A program made the position numbers and the translations under genes. A model generated the notes under the pieces. It ran no database searches. It worked only from the letters and a program-made list of their open reading frames with translations, and was not told the DNA's origin. A stretch of DNA of 64,000 bases from Codonopsis lanceolata (Eukaryota > Streptophyta > Magnoliopsida > Asterales > Campanulaceae), in assembly GCA_013146195.2 (NCBI GenBank), contig CM028378.1:78025254-78089253 (forward strand), written 5' to 3'. Below, in pieces: positions 36,652-46,519 of this stretch. The first letter of the stretch is position 1; every line of letters starts with the position of its first letter.

Positions 36652-37138
36652 TTAGGCTTCAGATCCTGATGATTTTAGGATTTAGGAATTAATAGAATTA
36701 GGAATTAATTGTAGTGTAAGGTTATGATTTTGTTTATACCATTAATAGTTTTAAGTGTGCGATTGTAGTTCTAAGTTTACGATTGTAGCTTTAAGTTATG
36801 ATTTCCTTTATTTTGATTGAGACTGATACACTATTGGTTACTCGTAAGAATTCGTCCTATTTTATTGTATTAAACTTGGAATACACGAGGTGTATCCAAT
36901 TTTTGAGACATTGGAATAAAGTTTGATATTGAATAAATGTTGAGGAAATCTTTGCATTCGTTTGACATTCATTTCGAACTATATATCGTGTTGGTGTATT
37001 TCGAGTGCATAAGATTATAAGATAAGCTTTGGAAGAAATCGATGTTACTTAACAATTATGTAGATTGTCGAGCACCATTTTAGTGTGATAAAATTTTAGA
37101 CATTATTTGACACTTGCTCATTTTTGTATCAGTATCAA

Positions 37139-38330
37139 ATGGCACGTAGAGGTAGACGTACTGCTAACTGAGGTCGTGGTCGTGGCCGAGGAAATAGGGG
37201 AGGAAGAGCAGTAGAGGACTCCGTTTCCTAGAGTATGGGGGAACAATCTCGAAGCCAACTTAACGTGAATAACGAAAACCCTGCCCCTGAAGCGCCTCAG
37301 CCTAATGCGGAAAATCCCACCTTAGTAGACCATGTGCTTATAATGAACCTTCTGCAGAATTTGACCCAAGCTGTAGACAGGATTGGTCAAATTGTTCAAC
37401 CGCAACCTCAACCTGAAGCACCGCAACCTCAGCCTGTAGTTCCTCAACCTCGACCAGTGGCAAAGGACCCACTTGACATCTTTCAAAAGAGAAGCCCTAA
37501 GCCCTTCTCAGGCGCACCAAACACCATTAAGCCGAAAGAATGGGTTGAGAGTATGAAGAAGATCTTTAGAACTATGACCCTCACGAGTGAACAGAAAATC
37601 AACCTTGCCACGTTCAAGTTCGAAAGAGAGGCTGATGAGTGGTGGCAGTCCGAGATGAGGATTGTTGAAGCAAATGGGGCGTGAGAGTACACCTGGAAGA
37701 ATTTTCTCGAAGTCTTTAATAAGAAATATTTTCCTGAGAGCGTGCAGGACAGTAAGCTGGTTGAATTTCTCAATCTAGAGCAAGGAAATATGACGGTAGA
37801 TGAGTATGTTGTCAAGTTCACGGAACTATCAAAGTATGCTCCAGGTCTCATTGAGAATGACAAACAAAAGGCTAGGATGTTTGAAAGAGGCCTCGATGGA
37901 AAGATTAGCCATTGATTGATAACCTTACAGTTGAAGACTTATGTTGAAGTTGTAAACCGAGCCAGAATAACGAGTGTCAGCAAACTACCGGAAGAAGAAG
38001 GAAGAGAAAAAGAGAGGTTTTGAGAGTCTTGGAAGTAATTTTCGAGATCAGTCGGGATATCAAGGAGGAAGTTACAGTGGAAATAAGAAGAGAACCATAG
38101 AGGACAATCGGTCCAAAGGACCAAATCAGTGGCGGAATCAGAATCAAGGTCAACAGCCAAATCAGAATAATGACCCTGAGTGTAATAAGTGTGGTGGAAA
38201 ACATAGGACTGATACTTGTTACTGGACTACGGGAGTTTGCTTTAATTGCGGAAAGATAGGGCATAGGATCAAGGATTGCCCGGAACCACTGAAAGAGAAC
38301 TTAGCGCGAGGAAAGGGCAATGTGCGATAA
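37139..38330 (+). pseudogene. Chromovirus-type Gag
   Basis: Ty3/gypsy Gag, the structural protein of the cytoplasmic particle. The reading starts ATGGCACGTAGAGG at 37139 with a GRGRGRGN-rich N-terminus, but stops occur at 37168 and about 37228. The main body at 37235-37684 contains a PQPQPE-rich linker and the core PKPFSGAPNTIKPKEWVESM, then FEREADEWWQSE. After a TGA at 37682 it continues YTWKNFLEVFNKKYFPESVQ and KARMFERGLDGKIS. A frameshift near 37970 leads into two zinc knuckles, CNKCGGKHRTDTC (about 38178) and CFNCGKIGHRIKDC (about 38238). The frame ends at 38330 where protease should start. Protease, RT and integrase are absent. Confidence 0.85.
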
Positions 38331-38865
38331 ACCGAAGCCAAATGCGCAGGGAAGAATTTACGCGATGGCTGCACGAGACGAATGATATGGAAACTGGTAT
38401 AGTGTGTCCTCACCTTCGCGACATTTAAATTTTTATTCAGCCTAGTGTTTCATAATCAATCACCTTGTCGCATTTACACGACCTGTCAAATTTTCATATG
38501 AGAACTTAAACGTCAATTAATTATAACACGATGGCCAATAGATCCATTTCCGTTACCTAAGTATTTAGATCCTATCCTTTGAGTTTCTTTAAAACGTTGA
38601 TGATTTTGACGTATGGTTTGGGCCATTTACTTGTTGGACCAAGTATGGGGCACTAGGAGTTTTACATGTGACGTTTGGACAAATGGATTGTCTCGGTTAC
38701 ATTTAAGGATTGAATGCCTAGGATCTACTAAAGTTTATTATTCGTTGTCATTATGTCTATTGGAAGTAACTTGATTTATTCTAAATTCAAAAAGGAACAT
38801 CTTGAGCTCTTTGTAAGACTTGGTGTGTAAGTTTAGGGACTAAACTTCTTTTAAGGGGGTGAGAG
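38331..38865 (+). mobile_element. Pol-deleted spacer with chromovirus 3' UTR and PPT
   Basis: Mostly non-coding. Its end (AGGGACTAAACTTCTTTTAAGGGGGTGAGAG) has the phrase typically found between the pol stop and the 3' LTR of Tekay-like chromoviruses; the purine run at 38851-38865 abuts the TG of LTR_B. The whole pol region must have been deleted between gag and here. Confidence 0.7.
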
Positions 38866-39431
38866 TGTAATACCCCGATAATTTTCGTGTAAAATATTAA
38901 ATTACAATAAATAAGATTATATTTAATTTGGGCTAATTAATTGTTTTAGACCTATTTAGTAACTAATTAAAATGGTTTGGGCTTGGCCCACTTGTGACTA
39001 GGTTTAATTATATTATTACCCAATTAAAAGATTGGTCTTGGCCCATTTAATGCTAGGGTTAGGAAACCTAATAGGGTTTCGGTATAAATAAGGGTTAAAG
39101 GAGGAGAAAACCCTTTCTCGATTAACGGAGTACAAAAAAAAAAAAGGAGAAGAGAGAGGGAGAGAGCCGCCTGGGCAGCAGTAGAGGAGGTACACAAAAA
39201 AAATTCTTTCTTCCTTCTCTATTCGATTGATTTGTGAATGTATAAACATAACATAATATCAATATATAATGCATAACAGTGGTTGTGTGTTTTTAAGGTG
39301 TAGTGTGTGTGTGCGCTATTCGTGTGTGTTATTCAGTGTGTGTGCAGAGCCATGATTACATGTGTTGTTGATTAGATTAGTTTAAAAAAATAAAAAATGT
39401 GAGACGATCTGTACCTTGAAACAGTAAAGAG

Positions 39432-39475
39432 AATATTTTTTTCTTTTTCGAATCCACCGGTTGACTTTTGTTCAT

Positions 39476-39513
<38 letters not shown>

Positions 39514-39561
39514 TATAATGAACAAAAGTCAACCAGTGGATTCGAAAAAGAAAAAAATATT
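39432..39561. repeat. 130-bp near-perfect hairpin with (TA)n loop
   Basis: AATATTTTTTTCTTTTTCG at the left is mirrored at the right end. Arms of roughly 45-50 bp are complementary with one visible mismatch (CCACCGG against CCAGTGG) around a (TA)n centre. It could be a MITE-like foldback insertion within LTR_B. Confidence 0.85.
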
Positions 39562-40102
39562 TAAAGAAACAGTGTACTATTCTGTGTTTTGTGTGTGCGT
39601 GAATAGTGTGTGTGCATGAATAGTAGTTTAAATAAATAAATTAATAAGCATTACAACTATCATTATTATTATTAGAAAATAATAGGTGTTAATCAATACA
39701 ATTATAGTTTAGTAATTATTATATATTTGATTATAGAATCGAACAAGTAAGGTTAGGACGAACGTACGTGTTGCGGATATTACCTTCGTTAAGCATTTCG
39801 AGGTAAGGGATTATACCTCATTTAGGTCTTTTGAATTATTCGTTTCATACTGTTAGGCTTCTGTTATTTCTTTGACAAATGTTGTTCCTTGAAAACGTGT
39901 GCCGATTTTGTGTCGGTATTTGATTTTGAACTCTGTCGATTTCGTTCATTTCATTACTCATAATTATGCTCCTTCGTTTAATCTCACATACCTATCATGT
40001 TTTATGTGAGATATCTATTTGATACATAAATGTGTTTGTAATTCATTTTGTAAAATGTATTTGATTATTTAAAAGTGTCTATCTTGATCACTAAGTCAAA
40101 CA

Positions 40103-40262
40103 ACCTAGTCAAGGTAAATGTGACCTTTCGATTTACCTAGTCACGGGTTAATGTGACCTTTTGATTTACCTAGTCACGGGTAAATGTGACCTTTCGATTT
40201 ACCTAGTCACGGGTTAATGTGGCCTTTCGATTTACCTAGTCACGGGTTAATGTGACCTTTCG
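40103..40262. repeat. Five tandem 32-bp repeats
   Basis: Unit close to TTACCTAGTCACGGGTTAATG plus TGACCTTTCGA, five near-identical copies in LTR_B. A possible enhancer or recombination-prone array; function unknown. Confidence 0.88.
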
Positions 40263-40393
40263 AAACCCTTTAACCACTAGACATATGGTTAGTTATCCAG
40301 ATATTCCCTTTTGAAACCTTTACCCTTATGGGTCTTTAGAATTTTTGAAACATTGTTCGAACAGGTCTTTGACCGCTTATGTGATCTTGGTAT

Positions 40394-40612
40394 CTGTGAG
40401 TTATCCGTTGTCTCCAGCTGGTATGCGACGGTTGGTGACAATTGGCCTACTCAAGTCGTCCTTTGCATTATTATCTTTCGTTTGGAATCCTAAATATTTA
40501 TCTGTGAGTCCTCCGTTGTCGCCAGCTGGTATGGGACGGTTGGTGACAATTGGATTACTCGAGTCGTTTGTTGTATCTTTATCATTCACTTGGAATCCTG
40601 AAAATATATTTG
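40394..40612. repeat. Two tandem ~108-bp repeats
   Basis: Each copy contains CCAGCTGGTATG.GACGGTTGGTGACAATTGG and ends in TTGGAATCCT.AA. Copies are about 85-90% alike by eye and lie in LTR_B. Confidence 0.8.
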
Positions 40613-41073
40613 AAATCTGAATATTTAAACTTTGACTATTTGATTTTCGCATTTTAGATATTGGAACTTTCGATTGTGATTCCTTGATTTATTTCGGTCA
40701 ACTCCTCCTTCGTAACCGGAGGGGTTGTATATGAACTTGCTGAGCATTGTTCGCTCACCCTTTCTTACTCTTTCTCTTCCAGGTGACATTTAGCTTGGCC
40801 AGATGAATTGTTTCGAGTAGATGAATGAAGATGGTCAAAGAGGTTTTAGACATTTATAATTCATTGGTACTTTGAAAATTTTATTAATTTTAATTAGCTT
40901 TATATTGGATTTCGTTTCAGACATTGGTGGTTGTATTTTAATTACAATTGAGGGATATTAATGTTGATTAATTATTAGTGTTGGGATTTATTATGATTTT
41001 GAAGTATTGATTGTTGGTGACGAGGCCAAATTTTGGGTCCAAATGGTCGGACCCGAGTTTGGGGCGTTACAAA

Positions 41074-41085
41074 TGGTATCAGAGC
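41074..41085 (+). other. Second primer-binding site
   Basis: TGGTATCAGAGC after LTR_B, followed by GGGTCCCAGCCGG, the short internal region of the TRIM-like element, and not by gag leader. It is the right junction of the chimera. Confidence 0.85.
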
Positions 41086-41253
41086 GGGTCCCAGCCGGAA
41101 ATGTGGGAACAAAGTGTTGTGCGAGCCAAAGTGCTACACCGCAGAAGGTGGGAGCCACCTCTTGATCCCCGTGCGAGCCACCCCTTGATTCCTACATCGC
41201 TCGGGGTATGATTCGGACTTGACGAGGACGTCAAGGATTTGAGTGGGGGAGAT

Positions 41254-41458
41254 TGTAATACCCCAATCCCACACCGGGTAGATGTGGGACTTGTGTTTGA
41301 TTTATAAGGTAGTCATGCACTACTACTGGGCACCAACATCATCCATGGACTTTTGGGTCGGCTTGTGGTGAGCCTGATGACCCAAGGTGCTGCGTGCTCA
41401 GTGGGCCAGTGTGTGAGCTACACGTAGCGGACCGGGCTCTCGGGCTCGGGTCGTTACA
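41254..41458 (+). repeat. Right LTR_A (205 bp)
   Basis: TGTAATACCCCAATCCCACA...CGGGTCGTTACA, preceded by the polypurine tract GAGTGGGGGAGAT (41241-41253) and followed by the TSD GTCGC (41459-41463). Confidence 0.92.
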
Positions 41459-41463
41459 GTCGC
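41459..41463 (+). repeat. Target-site duplication GTCGC (right)
   Basis: Matches 36428-36432 exactly; defines the outer boundary of the 5-kb chimeric insertion. Confidence 0.85.
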
Positions 41464-41908
41464 GCATAAATATAAGACAATTTTTTTATCCGGGCGTGGG
41501 GAAAGAGGCTCTATCAGCGGCGGAAAAGCCTAAGAATTGAAATTATAAAACCCTAACCAAATCTGAAACAAGAATTGAAATTATATCTTAAGTGTTGAAG
41601 GATTAGAGACATACTGAGGTCAATTTCATGGAATGCAAAAATAGTTCACAAACCTTGCAAGGGAAACTTATACGAAAATTAATCCTTCCTATTTCTCCAG
41701 TATCATTCATATCAACAATCAAGAATTTTGAAATCAAGAGTGAGAACGATGAAATCAAGAGTGAGAACGAGGGACAAAAGAGAGAGAGTTACCTGATAGG
41801 TTGACGCCGGCGCCATTGTGTGCGGGGGAGGGAGAGACATAGTCTTGAGAAAGAGGGTTTTGTGAAAGAGGGGTTTGACTAATTGCTTTATATTTCCTTC
41901 AAAAAAAA
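41464..41908 (-). other. Host sequence between two insertions, possible first exon
   Basis: Not recognised as a transposon. On the minus strand a pyrimidine-rich leader is followed by ATGGCGCCGGCGTCAACCTA, coding MAPASTYQ, at about 41795-41818 and then a GTAACT donor-like site. This could be the first coding exon of a plant gene whose promoter was separated by the 15-kb insertion at 41914, but eight codons are too few to identify a product. Confidence 0.2.
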
Positions 41909-41913
41909 TAAAA
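41909..41913 (+). repeat. Target-site duplication TAAAA (left)
   Basis: TAAAA directly before TGATGCGTCC. The same five bases follow the far end at 56864-56868. The surroundings are A/T-rich, so chance identity is more likely than usual. Confidence 0.7.
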
Positions 41914-42610
41914 TGATGCGTCCAAAATCTTCCGAATGCACTGGATTGGTCCAACTCTTCCGAATGCACTGGATTGGTCCAACTCTGCCAAAATCTTCTG
42001 AATGACTTTCAACGTATCTTAAACCCTCAAAGCCCAACTCTGCCACAAAAGTAACAAACCGCGAACTAGGCAGGGGCACTCCCTGCAAAAGCCCTCCGGC
42101 GCAAGAATCAGCACAATAAAGCTAAATGAGAATGTATTTTAGCAGAGTTTCGGCTAGAGAGTAGAAATTGCATACCTTTCCCCTTCATTCTCAGGGGCTT
42201 TTATATTTACCGGAGAGCATAACTGATCATAACTGCTCTTAACTGCCCTTAACTATCCACTAATGATTGTGGCATAAATGGCGGGCATATTAACTGCCCC
42301 ATTAATTCCTCCATTAATTATAACAGCCTGAATAGAGAGTTTCCCGGACATAACCGTCCTCAACTTAGCTAGAACTCTTGCTCGGACACAACCGTCCTCA
42401 ACTGATAATTGATCTTGCCCGGACATAACTGTCCTCAACTGATGGAAACTCTCATATTGGCGAGCATATCAAATCATGCTCGCGCTTTTATTCTGCTCGC
42501 TGATTAAGCCCCCAGCTCGCTGAAGATTGAGGTCATGCTCACTTGTATAAACAATGGCCACGTACCTGGCATGTGACCAAGAACTTGGGCCAATTGGGCC
42601 AGGCAGTTCA
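41914..42610 (-). repeat. Left LTR of the Tat element
   Basis: The outer end TGATGCGTCC is certain from the three copies at 41914, 52757 and (inverted) 56863. The inner end is inferred at TTCA (42610) because the adjacent GTAACCCCCTACTCCTTGTC is, on the minus strand, a purine-rich PPT-like tract. A minus-strand TATA box, TATAAAAG, lies at 42198-42205. Confidence 0.7.
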
Positions 42611-43091
42611 GTAACCCCCTACTCCTTGTCCATCGGGTATTCATGCTCGTGGCGAGGAGGAACTCAAAGTTCAAAGAATATCTCCCGAATTAACTGAATC
42701 TTTTTAACTTATGATTCAAACAATCTTAGAGCCAAAATCTTGAATGGACGGTTACCCAAAAAGTTTTTTAGGGAAGTGTACCCAAAAAGCTAAGCCGTCA
42801 GCCGCCACTTCCTGAAGAGACATGCGTGCTTTTCCACAAGGTATTAAAAGCTTCCTTGAAAATTGGGTTTCGTTTAACGCACCTTAATGATGAACGATCT
42901 CCAACCGGTGGCTCTTCCTGGCATAAAAGACGAAAATCCCTTCTATTCCAAACTTTACCAGTCACAAATATTATCATAGCTCAAAGAGAAGAACAATCCC
43001 ACTGTCTGCAACCCTAGCAAGTTCCGGTATCCAGATCCAGTCTTCATCAACTTCAAGAGACCCAAGACTCGTAACTCCACCGAAAAAACAG
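42611..43091 (+). promoter_or_regulatory. Leader/promoter region of the antisense gene
   Basis: Between the LTR and the first intron of the plus-strand gene. A TATA-like GGCATAAAAGAC lies at about 42920-42931. The conserved stretch to 43091 ends in AAAACAG before a GT donor, as a 5' UTR exon would. The same sequence occurs inverted near 55730-56190. Promoter function is inferred. Confidence 0.35.
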
Positions 43092-45885
43092 GTATTCCTC
43101 TTTTTCCATTTTTGCTTTTCGTCGATTTCGAATCCGTTTCACCCCTAATTAGGGTTTCTGAGTCATTCAACCCTTTAAACAGTTGAATTACCGGCTTCAA
43201 CTCCTTCTATTACCCAATTGTTTTGACCCAAATCACAGGAATCGAGGAATCCTGGATTGGTGCCCCGTTCACTGATCCCTTAACCAACTCTTATCGCAAC
43301 TTTAATTTTACTTACATGTTCATACCCAGTTTGGCTAGGGTTTTAATGTGTGCCCCTCGATTCCTCTTTCCTGTAGGATGTCTAGCGAGGATACGGTATC
43401 GGAAATTGAAGGTCAGAGCTACGATCATGGTGCACCGGAAGAAATCCCACCATTTTCTAATTCAAACTCGGAAGAGAGCGAGGAAGAAGAAATCCCCCTA
43501 ATTACTCGCCGACGAAAACCCCGAGCATCGACCGAGCAAGGGACTAGTAGCAACAATCATAGACCTTTCTTAACTGACCTAACTGAAAGCCTTCCCAGCA
43601 CGAGCAACCATCAGTCCGAGTTAAACCCCAGCTCTTCAACCCACACCATACCATATATCCCCCCTTCAATTAAATGGGACGACCTGACCTCCGAGGACCA
43701 AATCAGTGCTTGGTTCTATTCGTTAGGAATGAACCCAAAACATTACCGCGTTCGTGCTTTCGACCTCGATATTGAAAAGGATGGCCACAACTTCCAAGGG
43801 GACAATATGGTCTTCTACTTCGATTTCTTTTTAGTAGGACTTCGGCTTCCCCTCGATCCCTTCGTAGTAGAATTCTTAAATGCGTCCAATACCCTTCCCT
43901 GCGACCTGACCTTGACTACCGTAAGATTTTTAATGTCCTTCACAATTGCCTATAGGTTGCTCGGGTTTGAGCCCGACATGACCTTGTTCCGAAAATTCTT
44001 TCTCCTCTCTCGACAAAAAATCTGGGTGTATCAGCAGTCGGTCTAACGCGGGCTACTTTAAACTTCTTAATGAAGGACCGAACAAAGTTGACGGATGGGA
44101 CTCAAAAGCTCTGCTCGTCGAGTCTAGCGTCGGCTGGCCCTTCGCTCCCTATCTTACAGATTACGGGCTCCCTGAGTACGACAAGAACGCTTATCGCGCT
44201 GGCGAGCCCAAAATAGCAAGAGCGCGCCTTTAGAGCCTTGCTCGGAGTGAAAGAAAGGCAAGATGGCCGGCCCGTTCAAGATTCTGTGCTCGACTGGCGA
44301 GTTCTTACTTCCGACCTAACCCTTCTCCGACGAGCTGGAGTCTCCAACCTGCCCGTGGAAGGAATCGAACCCCGGGTTGTTATTGACCCTGAAGTTCCAC
44401 ACCCATACTGGGGTCCATGTCACAACGGAAAATTTCCTAGTGAGTGTGACGAGTGTGCTCGGACCGGAACCCTCTGCAGGCCCTCATTCTCTCTTACTGG
44501 TTAATACTTCAACTGCATCTCTTTTTGATAGCCTTGGAAACCTTTGCTTTCTTCACATTTTTTATGCTCGTTTTAACTTGTGCAGATATGAGGCAATTAA
44601 CCGATGTCAACAAATTTCTTCAAGCTGCAAAGAAGAGCTCGAGCAAGCGAGGTAAACACCTCTCAACTCAACCTGCAATCAACCTTCCAACCATTCCATC
44701 GGTATCACTAGCAGGTGGCACCAAGCGCCAACCAACACGAGTCCGACCAACCCGCACCGATTGCCACCTCGATACCCCCCACACAACAAGCTGAAACAGC
44801 CCCCCGGCCTGTCATTATTATTGAGCCGAGTGACAGTCCTAGGAGAAACAAACGCCGAAAAGACAAGGCCATAGTCGAGGAGACAACCCCTCCGATACCG
44901 TCATGGCACCAAGAAGACTTCGTCATGCCCGACACTCGGGAAAAAGCAGCAGCTCTCATCGTTGAACTCAGCGAAGTTCCCGACCTCGACAATATAAACA
45001 TCTTCAAGCGAAGCGGGTACCAAGCTACCGCGGGTCTTGGGTTAATGAAAAGGCTCCAACATAGTGGAGTCCAGAAGAAAAGCAAAGACCAGGAGAGCTC
45101 CGTCTTGATAGGAGAGGTTGGACTGTGTCTTACCGAGGTAAAATCTTTCCCCAAATTCCGACGCCCTTTACCATTCTACTTTGACTAATCATACCTTTTC
45201 CTTGCAGGCTGCCAATAAATCAATTCTGATGTATGAACGATTGATGGAGAAGCTCACTGAAAATGTCGCCTTGCAAACAGAGAAAAACGAGCTAGAAGAA
45301 ACCGTCAACTCTGTTCGGGCCGAGCTCAAAGCTGCCGAGGAAAACCTTACCAGTAAAGTAACCAAGCTTTCCAAGGTTGAAGCCGAGAAGAAAACTTTGG
45401 AGTCTCACCTGAGTTTCTCCAAAAAATCCAAGGAAACAGCCTTAAACAACATTGTCGGAGTCCGAAAAGATCTCCGAGCTAGCTGGGCCGAGCTAGAAGA
45501 ATCCAAGGCCAAAGTTGCCAATCTAGAAAAGAAATTGATGGAGACCGAATCTTTGACAAGCGAAGAGCAAAGGCAAAAAATCATCGAGGATTATAAGAGT
45601 TCTGACAACTTCGCTACTTGCGTGGAAAGCGAAGCATATCCGTTCTTTCTACAGGGTATGAACCATGTCTTGAGACAAATTTCTTGCAGCGGGCTAGAGA
45701 TCCGACTTGAACAGCTCACAGAATGGGGTGCCAATCCACTATTCAGTTCGTCTGCCCGCCCGGGCCATGCCCTCGTGCCATTCACCGAAGACGAAGTAGA
45801 ATCCTTGGCCGAAGCAGATGCAGAGAAGGGTCTATCCCCTTGGAATCCTCCCCCTGTCGCAGAATCCAATGTAACAAGGCGATGA
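43092..45885 (+). pseudogene. Antisense accessory gene with introns (Transposase_28-like domain plus coiled coil)
   Basis: Lies between pol and LTR, on the strand opposite to gag-pol, as the extra antisense ORFs of plant Tat elements do. Apparent gene model: 5' UTR intron 43092-43376; ATG at 43378 (MSSEDTVSEIEGQ); first coding exon to 44499; intron 44500-44585; exon 44586-45137 (MRQLTDVNKFLQAAKKSS); intron 45138-45207; last exon 45208-45885 ending in VTRR and TGA. The N-terminal third (about 43660-44010: ISAWFYSLGMNPKHYRVR, then FFLVGLRLPLDPFVVEFLNA) resembles the putative gypsy-type Transposase_28 domain. Residues after 45208 form a long heptad-rich coiled coil (ELEETVNSVRAELKAAEENL). Frameshifts near 44020, 44200 and 44740 break this copy. 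Its role is unknown. Confidence 0.65.
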
Positions 45886-46182
45886 CCCGGATCACGGAAG
45901 TCCCGAGGCTCCCCGACAGCAGGCGACAATGCCTCCAACCAAGCTGAAGATGAAGAAGTGACCATCCTTGAAGCCACCACCGAAGAAGCAAACGATCCAA
46001 CCCCAACAACCCAAAACAACACCGCTGCTCCAAGTGCTTGAAACTACTGTTTTGGCATGTGTGCCCTGAATCCTCAAACAATTTACTTTTAAGTTTGCAA
46101 TATTTCGCTATTCTGTTTTTCTTGTTGGTTGAATGCTTTCATTTCTGTCTAATTTCGAGCAAAGAGAAATTACTATACCACC

Positions 46183-46425
46183 CCCATTCGAACACCAATT
46201 ATTTCCATGTGCATAAAGCCATTTATGCTCAGAAAAGAGAATAGTCGAATACACGGGGAAAACGACTATCTCGAACACCAACTCTTCTCGCGAGCATAAA
46301 TGTCTTATGCTCGCAAGAGAGAATAATCGAGATAGACAAATCAGCTCGAACACCAACCCTTTGGGCAAACAGGAACCATCCCGTGCTCGCCAAAAAGAAT
46401 AATCGAGGAAAACAGAAATAACCAA
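46183..46425. repeat. Three degenerate ~80-bp repeats
   Basis: Three spaced copies beginning CGAACACCAA(T/C/A), each followed by a purine-rich AGAGAATA.TCGA phrase. They lie between the antisense gene and the end of pol, in a stretch without coding sequence (45886-46519). Confidence 0.65.
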
Positions 46426-46519
46426 GCAACTTTCGAAATAAAATTGAAAGCATAATTGAGCTTTGTCATTATCATTTGCCGCAGGAAAAGATCAAAGAAT
46501 TACACACTGCTAAAGTCAA

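Larger units (their letters stand above)
38866..41071 (+). repeat. LTR_B, 2.2-kb chromovirus LTR
   Basis: Starts TGTAATACCCCGATAATTTT after a PPT and ends GGGGCGTTACA two bases before a PBS. The length and the TGTAATACCCC/CGTTACA ends fit Tekay-type chromoviruses. It has no TSD of its own (GAGAG before, AATGG after), so it is not a separate solo-LTR insertion. Inside lie a 130-bp hairpin and two tandem arrays. Confidence 0.8.
36433..41458 (+). mobile_element. Chimeric LTR retrotransposon: TRIM-like shell around a permuted chromovirus
   Basis: Complete insertion of 5026 bp with 205-bp terminal LTRs and a 5-bp TSD. Order inside: LTR_A (36433-36637), PBS (36640-36651), chromovirus leader and gag (36652-38330), pol-less spacer, PPT (38851-38865), a second unrelated 2.2-kb LTR_B (38866-41071), a second PBS (41074-41085), about 155 bp of short internal sequence, PPT (41241-41253), LTR_A (41254-41458). 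Both junctions between the two element types coincide with the identical 12-mer TGGTATCAGAGC. The two LTR_A copies differ at nine of 205 positions. No polymerase gene is present, so it depends on other elements. Confidence 0.85.

Noticed and set aside
38866..41071. LTR_B as an independent solo-LTR insertion
   Set aside because: No 5-bp duplication flanks it, and it is preceded by a PPT and followed by a PBS, so it belongs to a larger retroelement context.
44708..45154. Minus-strand open frame opposite the antisense gene
   Set aside because: It is the shadow of the real plus-strand frame, whose product is recognisable and repeated in the second copy.
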